Of a stretch of 60,709 nucleotides of DNA, positions 16,663-25,025 are shown piece after piece. The notes under the pieces are model-generated. The model was not told where the DNA came from. It saw nothing but the letters and a program-made list of their open reading frames with translations, and did not search any database. The stretch comes from Candidatus Aminicenantota bacterium (GTDB lineage: Bacteria; Acidobacteriota; Aminicenantia; JAMOAD01). The stretch's first letter is position 1. Every line of letters starts with the position of its first letter. The DNA lies in the NCBI GenBank assembly GCA_027061995.1, contig JAMOUT010000010.1, positions 1 to 60,709 on the forward strand, read 5' to 3'. Both the position numbers and the translations under genes were made by a program.

Positions 16663-17492
16663 TGGAGATAAAAAAACGGTATTGGATTGTATTATTAATT
16701 TTGTTTTTTGTTATTAGTGTTTACATAAATAATATATACAAGTCAAAAGAGTTTATATCCGATGAAGCAACCTATATTTTCCCGAGAAAAACACTTAAAA
16801 TAATCGCTTTCGGCTATGATAATCTTATAGCGGATTTTTATTATATATGGGCGATTCAATTTTACAGCTCTTATTCCATTGATAGAAGATTGGAGTATCT
16901 TATCCCTATTATGGAGACTATCGCAGAACTTGATTCCGAATTCCTCGAACCTTTTCCTGTCGCTGGAATGATTGCGGCTTTACAAGGGAAAAGGGTTGAC
17001 ATTGCCATTGATATACTTAATGTGGGAATGAAAAAAAATCCTTCCGAATGGACCTATCCTATGGAAGCGGGTTATTATTTAAGAAAAACCAAACAATATA
17101 AAAAAGCGGCATTATATTATGATATAGCCGCACATAAAGAGAATTCTCCCGCTTATCTTAAACGGGTTGTTGCCGATATGATTTATAAATCGGGAAATAT
17201 CTATGAATCATATAAATTCTGGTCATTACTTTTAAAAAAAGCAAAAACAAAGTATGAAAAAGAGGTCGCTTATCATCATGTTTATGATTTAAAAGTTAAG
17301 ATAGATAAGAAAAAAATATATCCTTTAATAGAGAGATTCAAAAAGATATACGGAAGATATCCATTAGATTTAAAAGAGTTATACTATAAGAGATTTATAT
17401 CATACATACCTGTTGATTATGATGGGAATGATTATATCTATGATAGTCAGACAGGTAAATTTAAATCAAGGAAAAAATATTTGTGGAAATAA
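16662..17492 (+). CDS. Membrane-anchored TPR-like protein
   Basis: A 276-residue protein with an N-terminal transmembrane segment (about 7-24) and a soluble helical part. Features such as FYYIWAIQFY, the helical pairs around AGYYLRKTKQYKKAALYYDIAAHKENSP and SGNIYESYKFWSLLLKKAKT resemble TPR repeats. The ATG at 16662 overlaps the permease stop. The C terminus (YPLDLKEL, VDYDGNDYIYDSQTGKFKS) resembles the ends of pseudopilin/GspG-like proteins. That likeness may be coincidental, but the next gene is the prepilin peptidase. Likely a scaffold, partners unknown. Confidence 0.6.
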   Translation: MEIKKRYWIVLLILFFVISVYINNIYKSKEFISDEATYIFPRKTLKIIAFGYDNLIADFYYIWAIQFYSSYSIDRRLEYLIPIMETIAELDSEFLEPFPVAGMIAALQGKRVDIAIDILNVGMKKNPSEWTYPMEAGYYLRKTKQYKKAALYYDIAAHKENSPAYLKRVVADMIYKSGNIYESYKFWSLLLKKAKTKYEKEVAYHHVYDLKVKIDKKKIYPLIERFKKIYGRYPLDLKELYYKRFISYIPVDYDGNDYIYDSQTGKFKSRKKYLWK

Positions 17493-18262
17493 TCCATTCA
17501 TTTGAAGTAATCACTGTTATTTTGGTAGGGTTGATTATGGGAAGTTTTTATAATGTTATAATCTTCAGGCTTCCGAGGGAGATTAGTATTGTGTTTCCCC
17601 GTTCAAAATGTCCCTATTGTAAGCATATTATCCCGTGGTATTATAATATACCGGTTTTAAGTTTTATTATTCTCGGAGGTAAATGTCATTATTGCGGAAA
17701 ACCTATATCCGTAAGATACCCTATTGTAGAGAGTTTAACCGCTCTTCTTTTTTATTTCAGTTTTATCAAGTTCGGATTAACGATGGCATTCGCTGCTGCT
17801 ATAGTATTCGGCTCCATATTTTTCATTCTGTTTTGGACGGATATTGACACGAGAATTCTCCCCGACGAGTTAACCATAGGAGGTTCAGTTCTTGCCATAA
17901 TATACTCTTTTTTCAGACCTGACCTCTCATGTAAACTCGCTTTAATCGGGGCTTTAATAGGTTTTTTGATTTTCATAGGTTCATATCTGTTTTTTTTAAA
18001 AGTTAAGAAAAAAGAGGGATTGGGTTGGGGAGATATTAAACTGATAATCCTCATAGGTGCTCTGTTCGGGCCATATAAGATGTTGTTAATAATAATATTA
18101 TCCTCACTTTTGGGAATACTCATATGGGGGATTATTGCCATGATTTTTAAAAAAGGAAGGGAGTATGAGCTTCCCTTCGGGAGTTTTCTCGGACTTGTTT
18201 CCCTTATATTTCTTTTTTACGGGGATAAAATTATTGTTGCGTATAACAATCTTTTATTATAA
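17483..18262 (+). CDS. pilD: Prepilin peptidase / N-methyltransferase
   Basis: A 259-residue polytopic A24 peptidase that cleaves prepilin leaders after Gly and methylates the new N terminus. The N-terminal part has two CxxC pairs (Cys43/46, Cys68/71) typical of the bifunctional form. Catalytic aspartates are in WTDIDTRILPDE (Asp120/122) and GLGWGDIKL (Asp184). It starts at GTG 17483 with AGGAAA upstream and overlaps the TPR gene by 10 nt. Its targets would include the pseudopilins at 985-3741. It is followed by a kinase at TAATG. Confidence 0.92.
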   Translation: MEIIHSFEVITVILVGLIMGSFYNVIIFRLPREISIVFPRSKCPYCKHIIPWYYNIPVLSFIILGGKCHYCGKPISVRYPIVESLTALLFYFSFIKFGLTMAFAAAIVFGSIFFILFWTDIDTRILPDELTIGGSVLAIIYSFFRPDLSCKLALIGALIGFLIFIGSYLFFLKVKKKEGLGWGDIKLIILIGALFGPYKMLLIIILSSLLGILIWGIIAMIFKKGREYELPFGSFLGLVSLIFLFYGDKIIVAYNNLLL

Positions 18263-19569
18263 TGAAAACAGACAAAATATTACTTATCTTCTTACTCATC
18301 CTTATAATAATTTTTTTTTCTTATCTTGAAGCTAATATCCTTAAAATAACAAAGGGTGGAATGAGTTATAATAAAACTATTATTCTTTTAAAATCAATGG
18401 AAAAGAATGTGAGAATCTATTCTTTTATACTTATAGCTGCTCTTTTAAGTCTGTTTGTAGTGTTTATTGTTCAAATCAGAAAGGAGATTAAAAGAGGGAA
18501 AACACAAGAGATGGAGCCTTTTATCGGTATTTTTGAAAAATATCAAAAGGATAAAAAGATATTAAAAGAGGAAAAAGAGAAAGCTTTATCAGAGATAGAA
18601 GAGGCAAAATCCATGTATGACACCCTTTTTAACAACTCTTATCTCGGAATTTTATTGATTGATGAATACTCGAGAATCGTAAAATCCAACAAGGTTGCAA
18701 ATAAAATATTTAATTCGGGGGAAAATTTTCCCTCATTAGTATCATTAAAAGATTTAAACAGGATGAATTTAATAATAGAAAATTATGGGAATTTCAAGAA
18801 AAAACAGACAAACTTTTATGAAGTTGAGATTGAGTTTGAAAATAAAATACTGAATCTGACTTTTTTTAGGAATGAGAAAAACAAGACATTTATATTTATA
18901 AGAGATATCACAAAACTTAAAACAGCCGAGAGAATGGTGTCGGTTAAAAAACAGGAGGAGATTCTCGGGGAGATGGCTTCATATCTTTCGCATGAGATAA
19001 AAAACAGCCTCGGGATAATTATCGGTTATATAGGGATGGTTAAAAAAACCGGAAAGATTGATAATTTGGATAAAGCCATGAATGAGAGCAGAAAACTCTT
19101 ACAAATGCTTGAGGATTATCTTGGTTTATCCAAATCAATAGATAAGAAGATCGAGAACCTGAACCTTTATAATATTCTGAAAGAGTGTTCAAAAGAGTTC
19201 AAACTTACAATTAATATCGATGATTTATTAAAGGATAAATTCATAAAAGGGGATAAAAAATTATTTGAAAGAATTTTTATTAATCTGTTTAAAAATTCTC
19301 GGGAGGCCGCTTCCAAAAGAGTAAAAATAGAAAAAGTTTCGGAAACCGAAGATATGGTTAAAATAAGATATACGGATGATGGAATCGGTATAAAAAAAGA
19401 GTTTGCGAAAAAAATTTTCCTACCCTTTTTTTCCACAAAAGATAGTGGTTCCGGGATGGGTTTGGCGATAGTTAAAAAATTTTTAAATGATTGCGGGGGA
19501 GATATAGTGTTGGAATCAAGTGAAAAAGGGATGGTTTTTCTGATTGATTTTAAAAAACAGATAAGTTAA
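18262..19569 (+). CDS. Membrane PAS-containing sensor histidine kinase
   Basis: A 435-residue kinase with two transmembrane helices (about 6-24 and 53-71) flanking a very short periplasmic loop, a coiled segment (80-118), a PAS domain (about 120-220), HisKA with His244 in YLSHEIKNSLG, and an HATPase with NLFKNSREA (N box), TDDGIGI and GSGMGLAIV. The small loop suggests membrane or cytoplasmic sensing through PAS. Start and pilD stop overlap as TAATG with no separate ribosome site, so translation is coupled. No response regulator is in this operon. The nearest is at 20791. Confidence 0.9.
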   Translation: MKTDKILLIFLLILIIIFFSYLEANILKITKGGMSYNKTIILLKSMEKNVRIYSFILIAALLSLFVVFIVQIRKEIKRGKTQEMEPFIGIFEKYQKDKKILKEEKEKALSEIEEAKSMYDTLFNNSYLGILLIDEYSRIVKSNKVANKIFNSGENFPSLVSLKDLNRMNLIIENYGNFKKKQTNFYEVEIEFENKILNLTFFRNEKNKTFIFIRDITKLKTAERMVSVKKQEEILGEMASYLSHEIKNSLGIIIGYIGMVKKTGKIDNLDKAMNESRKLLQMLEDYLGLSKSIDKKIENLNLYNILKECSKEFKLTINIDDLLKDKFIKGDKKLFERIFINLFKNSREAASKRVKIEKVSETEDMVKIRYTDDGIGIKKEFAKKIFLPFFSTKDSGSGMGLAIVKKFLNDCGGDIVLESSEKGMVFLIDFKKQIS

Positions 19570-19577
19570 AATAACAG

Positions 19578-20681
19578 ATGGAAATCAAAGATAAAGATAA
19601 GGTAATAAATGAATCAAAAGAAAAAATCGAGCGATTGAAAGGTTATGTGGAACTTGATAAAAAAGAAAAAAGGTTGAAAGAGATAGGGAAAGAGCTTGAA
19701 AATCCCGATTTATGGAATGATAGAAAAAAGTCGATTTCTCTTTCAAAAGAGAAGAAAATAATAGAAGATGATATAGCTCTATTTAATAAAGTTTATGAAC
19801 TTTTTTCAGAACTTGAAGTTTTAAAGGAGCTTGAATCCGAGGGTGAAACAATCCATGAAGAGTTTGAAAAGATTTACGGAGAATTTGAAAAAGAATACAA
19901 GAAAGCGGAATTAATATCTGTTTTTAAGAGTCCGGAGGATCAGAATCCCGCTTATCTGACAATTCATCCGGGAGCGGGAGGAACTGAATCACAGGATTGG
20001 GCTGAGATGCTTTTAAGAATGTATCTAAGGTGGGCTGAAAGAAGGAAATTCAGTTCCGAAATAGTTGAAATTCAACCCGGAGATGAGGCGGGAATCAAGA
20101 GTGCAACCCTCAGAATAGCGGGGGATTATGTTTACGGGTTTTTAAAAACAGAGATAGGGATTCACAGGCTTATCAGGATTTCCCCTTTTGATTCCAATAA
20201 AAGAAGGCATACATCCTTTGTAGCGATATTTGTTTATCCTGAAGTTGATGAATCCATAGATATAGATATAAATGAGAAAGATCTGAGAATAGATACATTC
20301 AGAGCTTCGGGACACGGGGGGCAACATGTGAATAAAACCGACTCCGCCGTCAGAATCACCCATCTTCCCACTGGTGTGGTTGCCACATGTCAAAGTGAAA
20401 GATCGCAACACAAAAACAAGGCAATGGCAATGAAACTTCTTAAAGCGAGACTTTTTGAGATTGAATTAAAGAAAAAAGAGGAAGAAAAAGATAAGATGGA
20501 GAAAAACAAGAGTGATATAGCATGGGGAAATCAGATAAGAACTTATACTCTTCACCCTTTTAAACTTATTAAAGATCATAGAACCGGTGTTGAGATAGGT
20601 GATACTCAAAAAGTGCTTGACGGAGACCTTGATGAATTTATGTATGCGGCTCTGTTAAAAGGGGTTGGTAAAAAAGATTAG
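19578..20681 (+). CDS. prfB: Peptide chain release factor 2, without programmed frameshift
   Basis: A 367-residue RF2 that releases peptides at UGA and UAA. SPFDSNKRRHTSF contains the SPF recognition loop, and RASGHGGQHVNKTDSAVRI contains the catalytic GGQ. Many prfB genes carry an in-frame UGA near codon 25 read by +1 frameshift. Here the matching region reads ERLKGYVELDKKEKRL with no stop, so that autoregulation is absent. It is the last gene of the ABC-pilD-kinase operon, 8 nt after the kinase. Confidence 0.95.
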   Translation: MEIKDKDKVINESKEKIERLKGYVELDKKEKRLKEIGKELENPDLWNDRKKSISLSKEKKIIEDDIALFNKVYELFSELEVLKELESEGETIHEEFEKIYGEFEKEYKKAELISVFKSPEDQNPAYLTIHPGAGGTESQDWAEMLLRMYLRWAERRKFSSEIVEIQPGDEAGIKSATLRIAGDYVYGFLKTEIGIHRLIRISPFDSNKRRHTSFVAIFVYPEVDESIDIDINEKDLRIDTFRASGHGGQHVNKTDSAVRITHLPTGVVATCQSERSQHKNKAMAMKLLKARLFEIELKKKEEEKDKMEKNKSDIAWGNQIRTYTLHPFKLIKDHRTGVEIGDTQKVLDGDLDEFMYAALLKGVGKKD

Positions 20682-20755
20682 TGTGGGAGATTTTTCTATT
20701 TAAAAAATTTTATAATCCTATAATTCTATCAAATTGTTTTAATTTTGCTTTTTAT

Positions 20756-20783
20756 TTGATTTTTTTTTCTGTTTTAGTATAAT
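20756..20783 (+). promoter_or_regulatory. Promoter giving a probable leaderless transcript
   Basis: TTGATT (20756-20761), a 16-nt spacer and a perfect TATAAT (20778-20783). Only 7 nt separate the -10 box from the ATG at 20791, so transcription should start at or next to the start codon. Confidence 0.6.
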
Positions 20784-20790
20784 AATAAGG

Positions 20791-21903
20791 ATGATGGGGA
20801 TAAAAAGAATATTATTAGTTGATGATGAAGAGATGTTTTTAAAAAGTCTGAAAGAGGGGTTGGATTCTTTCTCTGATATTTTTATGACCGATATATGTTT
20901 TACAGTTGACGAAGCTATTATGAAAATAAAGAAAAACATATATGATTTGGTTATAACTGATATCAGAATGCCATATAAAAGCGGGATAGATTTGATATTA
21001 TACCTTAAAAAACATTCTTACAAAGGGAAAACAGTTGTTATGTCAGCTTATAATAATGAGATTGATGTTGAGAAGATACAATCTTTCGGTATTGTCGAAG
21101 TTATATCAAAACCATTCAAACTTGATTGGTTTATAGAAAAACTGAAGAAAATATTATTCGAGGAAAAGGAAAGTTTAGTGAATTTTGATTCCATTGATCT
21201 GTTAACCGTTTTGCAGATTATAAATATAGAAAAAAAGAGTTTGATAATAAGAATTAATTGCAATGGGGAGGAAGGTTTTGTTTATACAAAGGATGGTGAA
21301 ATAATACAAGCCGAATTTTCAGGTTATATCGGAAAGAAGGCTTTATTGGAGTTGATTTATAAAAAAAACGCTGATATATCTTTATTGGGATATAAAAACC
21401 AAAAAGTAAAAAAAACAATAGACACCCCCTTTAATGAGTTGATTTTCAATATAGTAAAAGATTTGGATGAAAAAAGAGATTCTCAGGAGAATGAAAAAGG
21501 GAAAGATGAAGATAAAGGGGGAAATAATAAACAGGAGGATGGGAATATGTTTGAGGATATCTTTAAGGAGATGGAAGCAATCGGTGGTTTCGTAGCTGCA
21601 GGTATTTATGATGGGACAGGTAAAATATTGGGTTCTACGACAACTACAAAAAATATTACTTTTGAAGAGGTTGGAGATAATGCTATTAAATTATATAAAG
21701 CTGCAAGAGAGGTGTGTTCAAAGATGGGGATAGGAACAACCAATTTTATAGAAACTCATACAGAGGATTATACCTTTATACATACTTGTATTGTTCCGGG
21801 GAAAGCGGCGATGGGTGTGTTATTAAAAAGAAACGCTAATATCGGGATGGTTAGATTCCATATGAAAAAATCCGCTGAAGTTCTTCAACCTAAATTTCAA
21901 TAA
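20791..21903 (+). CDS. Response regulator: receiver + DUF4388 + Roadblock/LC7-like domain
   Basis: A 370-residue soluble protein. Receiver at about 5-125 (acidic pair at ILLVDDEE, phospho-acceptor Asp57 in VITDIRMP, Lys in ISKPF). DUF4388 at about 130-215 (SIDLLTVLQIINIEKKSL, GEIIQAEF, GKKALLELI). A charged linker at 230-255, then a Roadblock/LC7-like domain to the end (FEDIFKEMEAIGGFVAAGIYDGTGKIL). Roadblock domains regulate small GTPases or polarity. No DNA-binding domain is present, so output should be by protein contact. ATG 20791 or 20794 starts the frame. Next to it are a soluble kinase and another Roadblock gene. Confidence 0.8.
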   Translation: MMGIKRILLVDDEEMFLKSLKEGLDSFSDIFMTDICFTVDEAIMKIKKNIYDLVITDIRMPYKSGIDLILYLKKHSYKGKTVVMSAYNNEIDVEKIQSFGIVEVISKPFKLDWFIEKLKKILFEEKESLVNFDSIDLLTVLQIINIEKKSLIIRINCNGEEGFVYTKDGEIIQAEFSGYIGKKALLELIYKKNADISLLGYKNQKVKKTIDTPFNELIFNIVKDLDEKRDSQENEKGKDEDKGGNNKQEDGNMFEDIFKEMEAIGGFVAAGIYDGTGKILGSTTTTKNITFEEVGDNAIKLYKAAREVCSKMGIGTTNFIETHTEDYTFIHTCIVPGKAAMGVLLKRNANIGMVRFHMKKSAEVLQPKFQ

Positions 21904-21942
21904 CTTAATCATAAAAAAAAATAAAAGACTCTGAACAATAAA

Positions 21943-22935
21943 ATGTCTGATAATCCGGGATTCCCTTTTTTATTGTTTGAGAAAGCCGATTATGGTTTTT
22001 TAATTATTGATTTTAATAAGAAAAAGATAATTTACTCAAATTATTATTTTAATAATATCAATAATAACACAAGAAAAAATCTATTCAATGATATCCTTAA
22101 AAATATTTCAGATTTTGATGATAAAGATAATAATATACATCATGAACTAATCTTAGATGTTAAGGAAAGCTATATCTATAGCATATATCCTTTGTTTGCG
22201 AATTACTCTTTTGTATTAATAAGAAAAGAGATAGTGGATGAGAGGGTAAAACAAGAGCAGATGGGTTTTAAAATAATTTCCAATATTGTGTCCGAGATAT
22301 CTCATGAGATTGGTAACCCGTTAACTTCCATAAGAACAGCGCTTGAGGTGATGCTGAGAAATATTGATGTTTGGGATAAAGATAAAACAAAAGAATATAT
22401 AAATATGGCCATAAAAGGGGTGGATAGGATTACAGATTATTTAACCGATATTAGAGATTTTTCTATTCATAAATCATTAAATATGAAACAATTAAATCTT
22501 AAAGAGATTATTGATTCGATAATTAGTGATAATATTGCTATTTTTGAAAGTAAAAATATCAAGATTACCATTGATATAGGAGGTGATATTCTTGTCTATG
22601 CGGATAAAACGGTTATTTATCAGGTTATACTTAATCTTTTGTTAAATTCAAATCAAGTATTAGCGGTCGGGGGGAAAATCGAGATAAAAGGGGAAAAATT
22701 TAAAGATTCTTTTGTTAAATTGATTTATAGAAATAATGGGCCTCCTATTCCGGAAGATATTAAGGAGAAAATATTCATTCCCTATTTTTCAACAAAAAAC
22801 ATAAGAAATGATGTCGGAAGAGGGATAGGTCTTGCGATTTCCTTAAAACTTATTAATGAGATGGGGGGAACTATCATATTAGAGGAACCTGAAAAGGGGT
22901 GGGGGGTGCAGTTTGTAATTTATATCCCTGTTTAA
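21943..22935 (+). CDS. Soluble sensor histidine kinase
   Basis: A 330-residue kinase with no transmembrane segment. The N-terminal 100 residues look PAS-like (FLLFEKADYGFLIIDFNKKKI). HisKA has His121 in VSEISHEIGNPLTSIRTAL; the HATPase domain has LNLLLNSNQ (N box), NNGPPIPEDI and GRGIGLAISL. The G1 box lacks the usual DxGxG and reads RNNGPPI, a variant common in NtrB-like kinases. It is 40 nt after the response regulator at 20791, which is the likely partner. No good ribosome site is seen. Confidence 0.88.
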   Translation: MSDNPGFPFLLFEKADYGFLIIDFNKKKIIYSNYYFNNINNNTRKNLFNDILKNISDFDDKDNNIHHELILDVKESYIYSIYPLFANYSFVLIRKEIVDERVKQEQMGFKIISNIVSEISHEIGNPLTSIRTALEVMLRNIDVWDKDKTKEYINMAIKGVDRITDYLTDIRDFSIHKSLNMKQLNLKEIIDSIISDNIAIFESKNIKITIDIGGDILVYADKTVIYQVILNLLLNSNQVLAVGGKIEIKGEKFKDSFVKLIYRNNGPPIPEDIKEKIFIPYFSTKNIRNDVGRGIGLAISLKLINEMGGTIILEEPEKGWGVQFVIYIPV

Positions 22936-22975
22936 TTATAATAATTAAACAGAATTGTTAAAAAATATTAAATGC

Positions 22976-23004
22976 TTGCAATATTTGAATTTCTTTATTA
23001 TATT
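22976..23004 (+). promoter_or_regulatory. Candidate promoter for the Roadblock gene
   Basis: TTGCAA (22976-22981), a 17-nt spacer and TATATT (22999-23004). A second possible -10, TATAAT at 23027-23032 preceded by TTTTG, lacks a good -35. Both would give leaders of 50-80 nt before the GGGAGGA and ATG at 23091. Confidence 0.4.
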
Positions 23005-23090
23005 ATTTATTATATTATTAGTTTTGTATAATTAAAAAAAATATTATATTTTGAACTTATTTTTTTTAGATGAGAAATGGGAGGAATAAA

Positions 23091-23465
23091 ATGACAAAAA
23101 GTGAAGAATTTCAGAAGTTGCAAGAACAATTGGCGAACGAGATGCCGGCTTTTGTTTCATGCGGGGTAATATCAGCTGAGGATGGTCTCCCTTTGGCAGG
23201 GGTTGTCGGGGATCCCAATCTTGATTTGTCTATTCCTGCTGGAGCTTTCACCGAAGCTTTTAAAAGTGTTGTAAAAGCTTATGAATATTCAAATTGGGGA
23301 AATGTAACAGAGATGTTATTTAGCGGTCCTGATATTATAACCGTTATGTTTTCTTTTAAGAATGGGAAATATTATCAAGGGATATCGGTTAAAACAACGA
23401 CAACTCTCGGTATGGTTAAAGTTGTGTTTAACAAATATAAAAAAAGGATAGAAGCTCTTTTATAA
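23091..23465 (+). CDS. Roadblock/LC7 domain protein
   Basis: A 124-residue single-domain protein: FQKLQEQLANEMPAFVSCG, ISAEDGLPLAGVVGD, then a central helix and VKVVFNKYKKRIEALL at the end. This is the profilin-like Roadblock/LC7 (MglB-like) fold used to control Ras-like GTPases such as MglA in cell polarity and motility. GGGAGGA just upstream marks ATG 23091; an in-frame ATG at 23070 has no site. No MglA-like GTPase is in the window. It lies after the kinase/regulator pair that also carries a Roadblock-like domain. Confidence 0.75.
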   Translation: MTKSEEFQKLQEQLANEMPAFVSCGVISAEDGLPLAGVVGDPNLDLSIPAGAFTEAFKSVVKAYEYSNWGNVTEMLFSGPDIITVMFSFKNGKYYQGISVKTTTTLGMVKVVFNKYKKRIEALL

Positions 23466-23668
23466 AAAATTTTTATTTAAATAGGAATAACTAAATAATA
23501 GTTATAAGTTTCGGGTGATGGATACCGAATTATTAAAAGCGGTTTTTAAAATCATACTAACACTTGTGTATTTGTTAGAAAAACGGAAAGGGGACTTTTC
23601 CATGTATAATTGACATAATATATTAAAAAAGATAGGCTTAAATAGTAGCATTATAGTAGGAGGTTGGT

Positions 23669-24844
23669 ATGAAAAAAGCAGTAATGATAATTATCATTAT
23701 TTTAACGGTAAGTTTTTTATCGGCTCAAAAATTTAAAAATCTGGCAAAAACACCCCCTATGGGATGGAATAGTTGGAATTGTTTCGGGCCCGACATAAAT
23801 GAAAAACTTGTTAAAGAGATTGCGGATGCAATGGTTTCAACGGGTATGAGAGATGCGGGATACAAATATATTGTAATAGATGACGGATGGCAGATCGGGA
23901 GAGATAAAAAGGGAAATATTATAGTGAATAAGAAAAAATTTCCCTCCGGTATTAAAGCTCTTGCAGATTATATTCATTCAAAAGGTTTGAAATTCGGTAT
24001 ATATTCTGATGCGGGAAGGAAAACATGTCAAGGACTTCCCGGAAGCAGAGGATATGAGTATCAGGATGCTCGACAGTATGCTTCATGGGGTGTTGATTAT
24101 CTTAAATATGATTGGTGTTATCATGGTAAGCAAAATTCCGAAGCATCATATAAACTTATGAGAGACGCTCTTTATAAAGCGGGAAGACCCATAGTTTTCA
24201 GTATTTGCGAATGGGGAACAACAAAACCGTGGAAATGGGCGAAAGATATAGGTCATCTTTGGAGGACTACGGAAGATATACTTGATTGCTGGGATTGTAT
24301 TAATGATTGGGGAGGAATGGGCTGGACTCTGATTTTGGATAAACAGGTTGGTCTTGAGGATTATTCCGGTCCCGGGCATTGGAATGATCCTGATATGCTT
24401 GAGGTTGGCAACAATGGCCTTACAACCAAGGAATACAGAGCGCATTTTAGTATGTGGTGTATGCTTTCAGCACCTCTTATGGCCGGTAATGATATAAGAA
24501 AGATGTTGGAAGGGACAAGGGATATTCTAATGAATAAAGAGGTTATAGCCCTTGATCAGGATTCTCTCGGTAAACAAGCGATTAAATTTAAGGATTTCGG
24601 AGATTATGAGATATGGGTGAAAAGGTTAAAAGGGGATGAGCTTGCGGTTGCATTTTTGAATAAAGGGGATAATGATTTTCATATAATTGTAAAATGGAAA
24701 AATATTTTGAGAAAATTCGGTCTTTCCGAAAATATCTACAAAGTCAGAGATTTATGGAAACACAAGTCTCTGGGAACAACAAAAACAGTATTTGATTCAA
24801 ATCTCGGAAAACACGATATTATTTTAGTCCGGCTTATTAAATAG
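23669..24844 (+). CDS. Secreted alpha-galactosidase, glycoside hydrolase family 27
   Basis: A 391-residue enzyme with signal peptide (1-19) that releases terminal alpha-galactose from oligo- or polysaccharides. Family motifs: TPPMGWNSWNCFG, IDDGWQ, FGIYSDAG, the nucleophile Asp148 in YLKYDWC, the acid/base Asp203 in WRTTEDI, and GPGHWNDPDMLEVGN. A C-terminal beta domain follows from about 300. AGGAGG precedes the ATG. TTGACA at 23610-23615 may be a -35 box, but no good -10 was found. It is a single gene with no sugar transporter nearby; repeat DNA follows it. Confidence 0.93.
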   Translation: MKKAVMIIIIILTVSFLSAQKFKNLAKTPPMGWNSWNCFGPDINEKLVKEIADAMVSTGMRDAGYKYIVIDDGWQIGRDKKGNIIVNKKKFPSGIKALADYIHSKGLKFGIYSDAGRKTCQGLPGSRGYEYQDARQYASWGVDYLKYDWCYHGKQNSEASYKLMRDALYKAGRPIVFSICEWGTTKPWKWAKDIGHLWRTTEDILDCWDCINDWGGMGWTLILDKQVGLEDYSGPGHWNDPDMLEVGNNGLTTKEYRAHFSMWCMLSAPLMAGNDIRKMLEGTRDILMNKEVIALDQDSLGKQAIKFKDFGDYEIWVKRLKGDELAVAFLNKGDNDFHIIVKWKNILRKFGLSENIYKVRDLWKHKSLGTTKTVFDSNLGKHDIILVRLIK

Positions 24845-25025
24845 GGGAAACTAATTATGAATGCTGAATGATGAATTGTGAGTTATGAATGCTGAATACT
24901 GAATTATGAATTATGAATGTCGAAGCGTTAGCGAAGATCCGCCGTGGCGGGATGAGTTAAAAATGAATCAAGCCAAGAGCATCAAAGCATCGAAGCCTCG
25001 AAGCTTTTAATGGATGAGGTGAAAA
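24845..25025. repeat. Noncoding repeat patch with short tandem units
   Basis: From about 24854 to 24920 there is a run of imperfect 7-9 nt units (ATGAATGCTGA, ATACTGA, ATTATGA). It is followed by GTCGAAGCG and GATCCGCCG (24919-24944), which match 4185-4217 in inverted order, and by GAAGCCTCGAAGCTTTT, shared with the 4290-4320 region. It looks like a decayed copy of the same dispersed family. Confidence 0.55.

Noticed and set aside
19578-19700. Programmed +1 frameshift in prfB
   Set aside because: No in-frame UGA or CUUUGA is present where the site normally lies; the frame is continuous.
23560-23668. Hairpins CTAACA..TGTTAG and GGAAA..TTTTCC as terminators
   Set aside because: Stems are only 5-6 bp, with no T-run after them; likely chance in AT-rich DNA.
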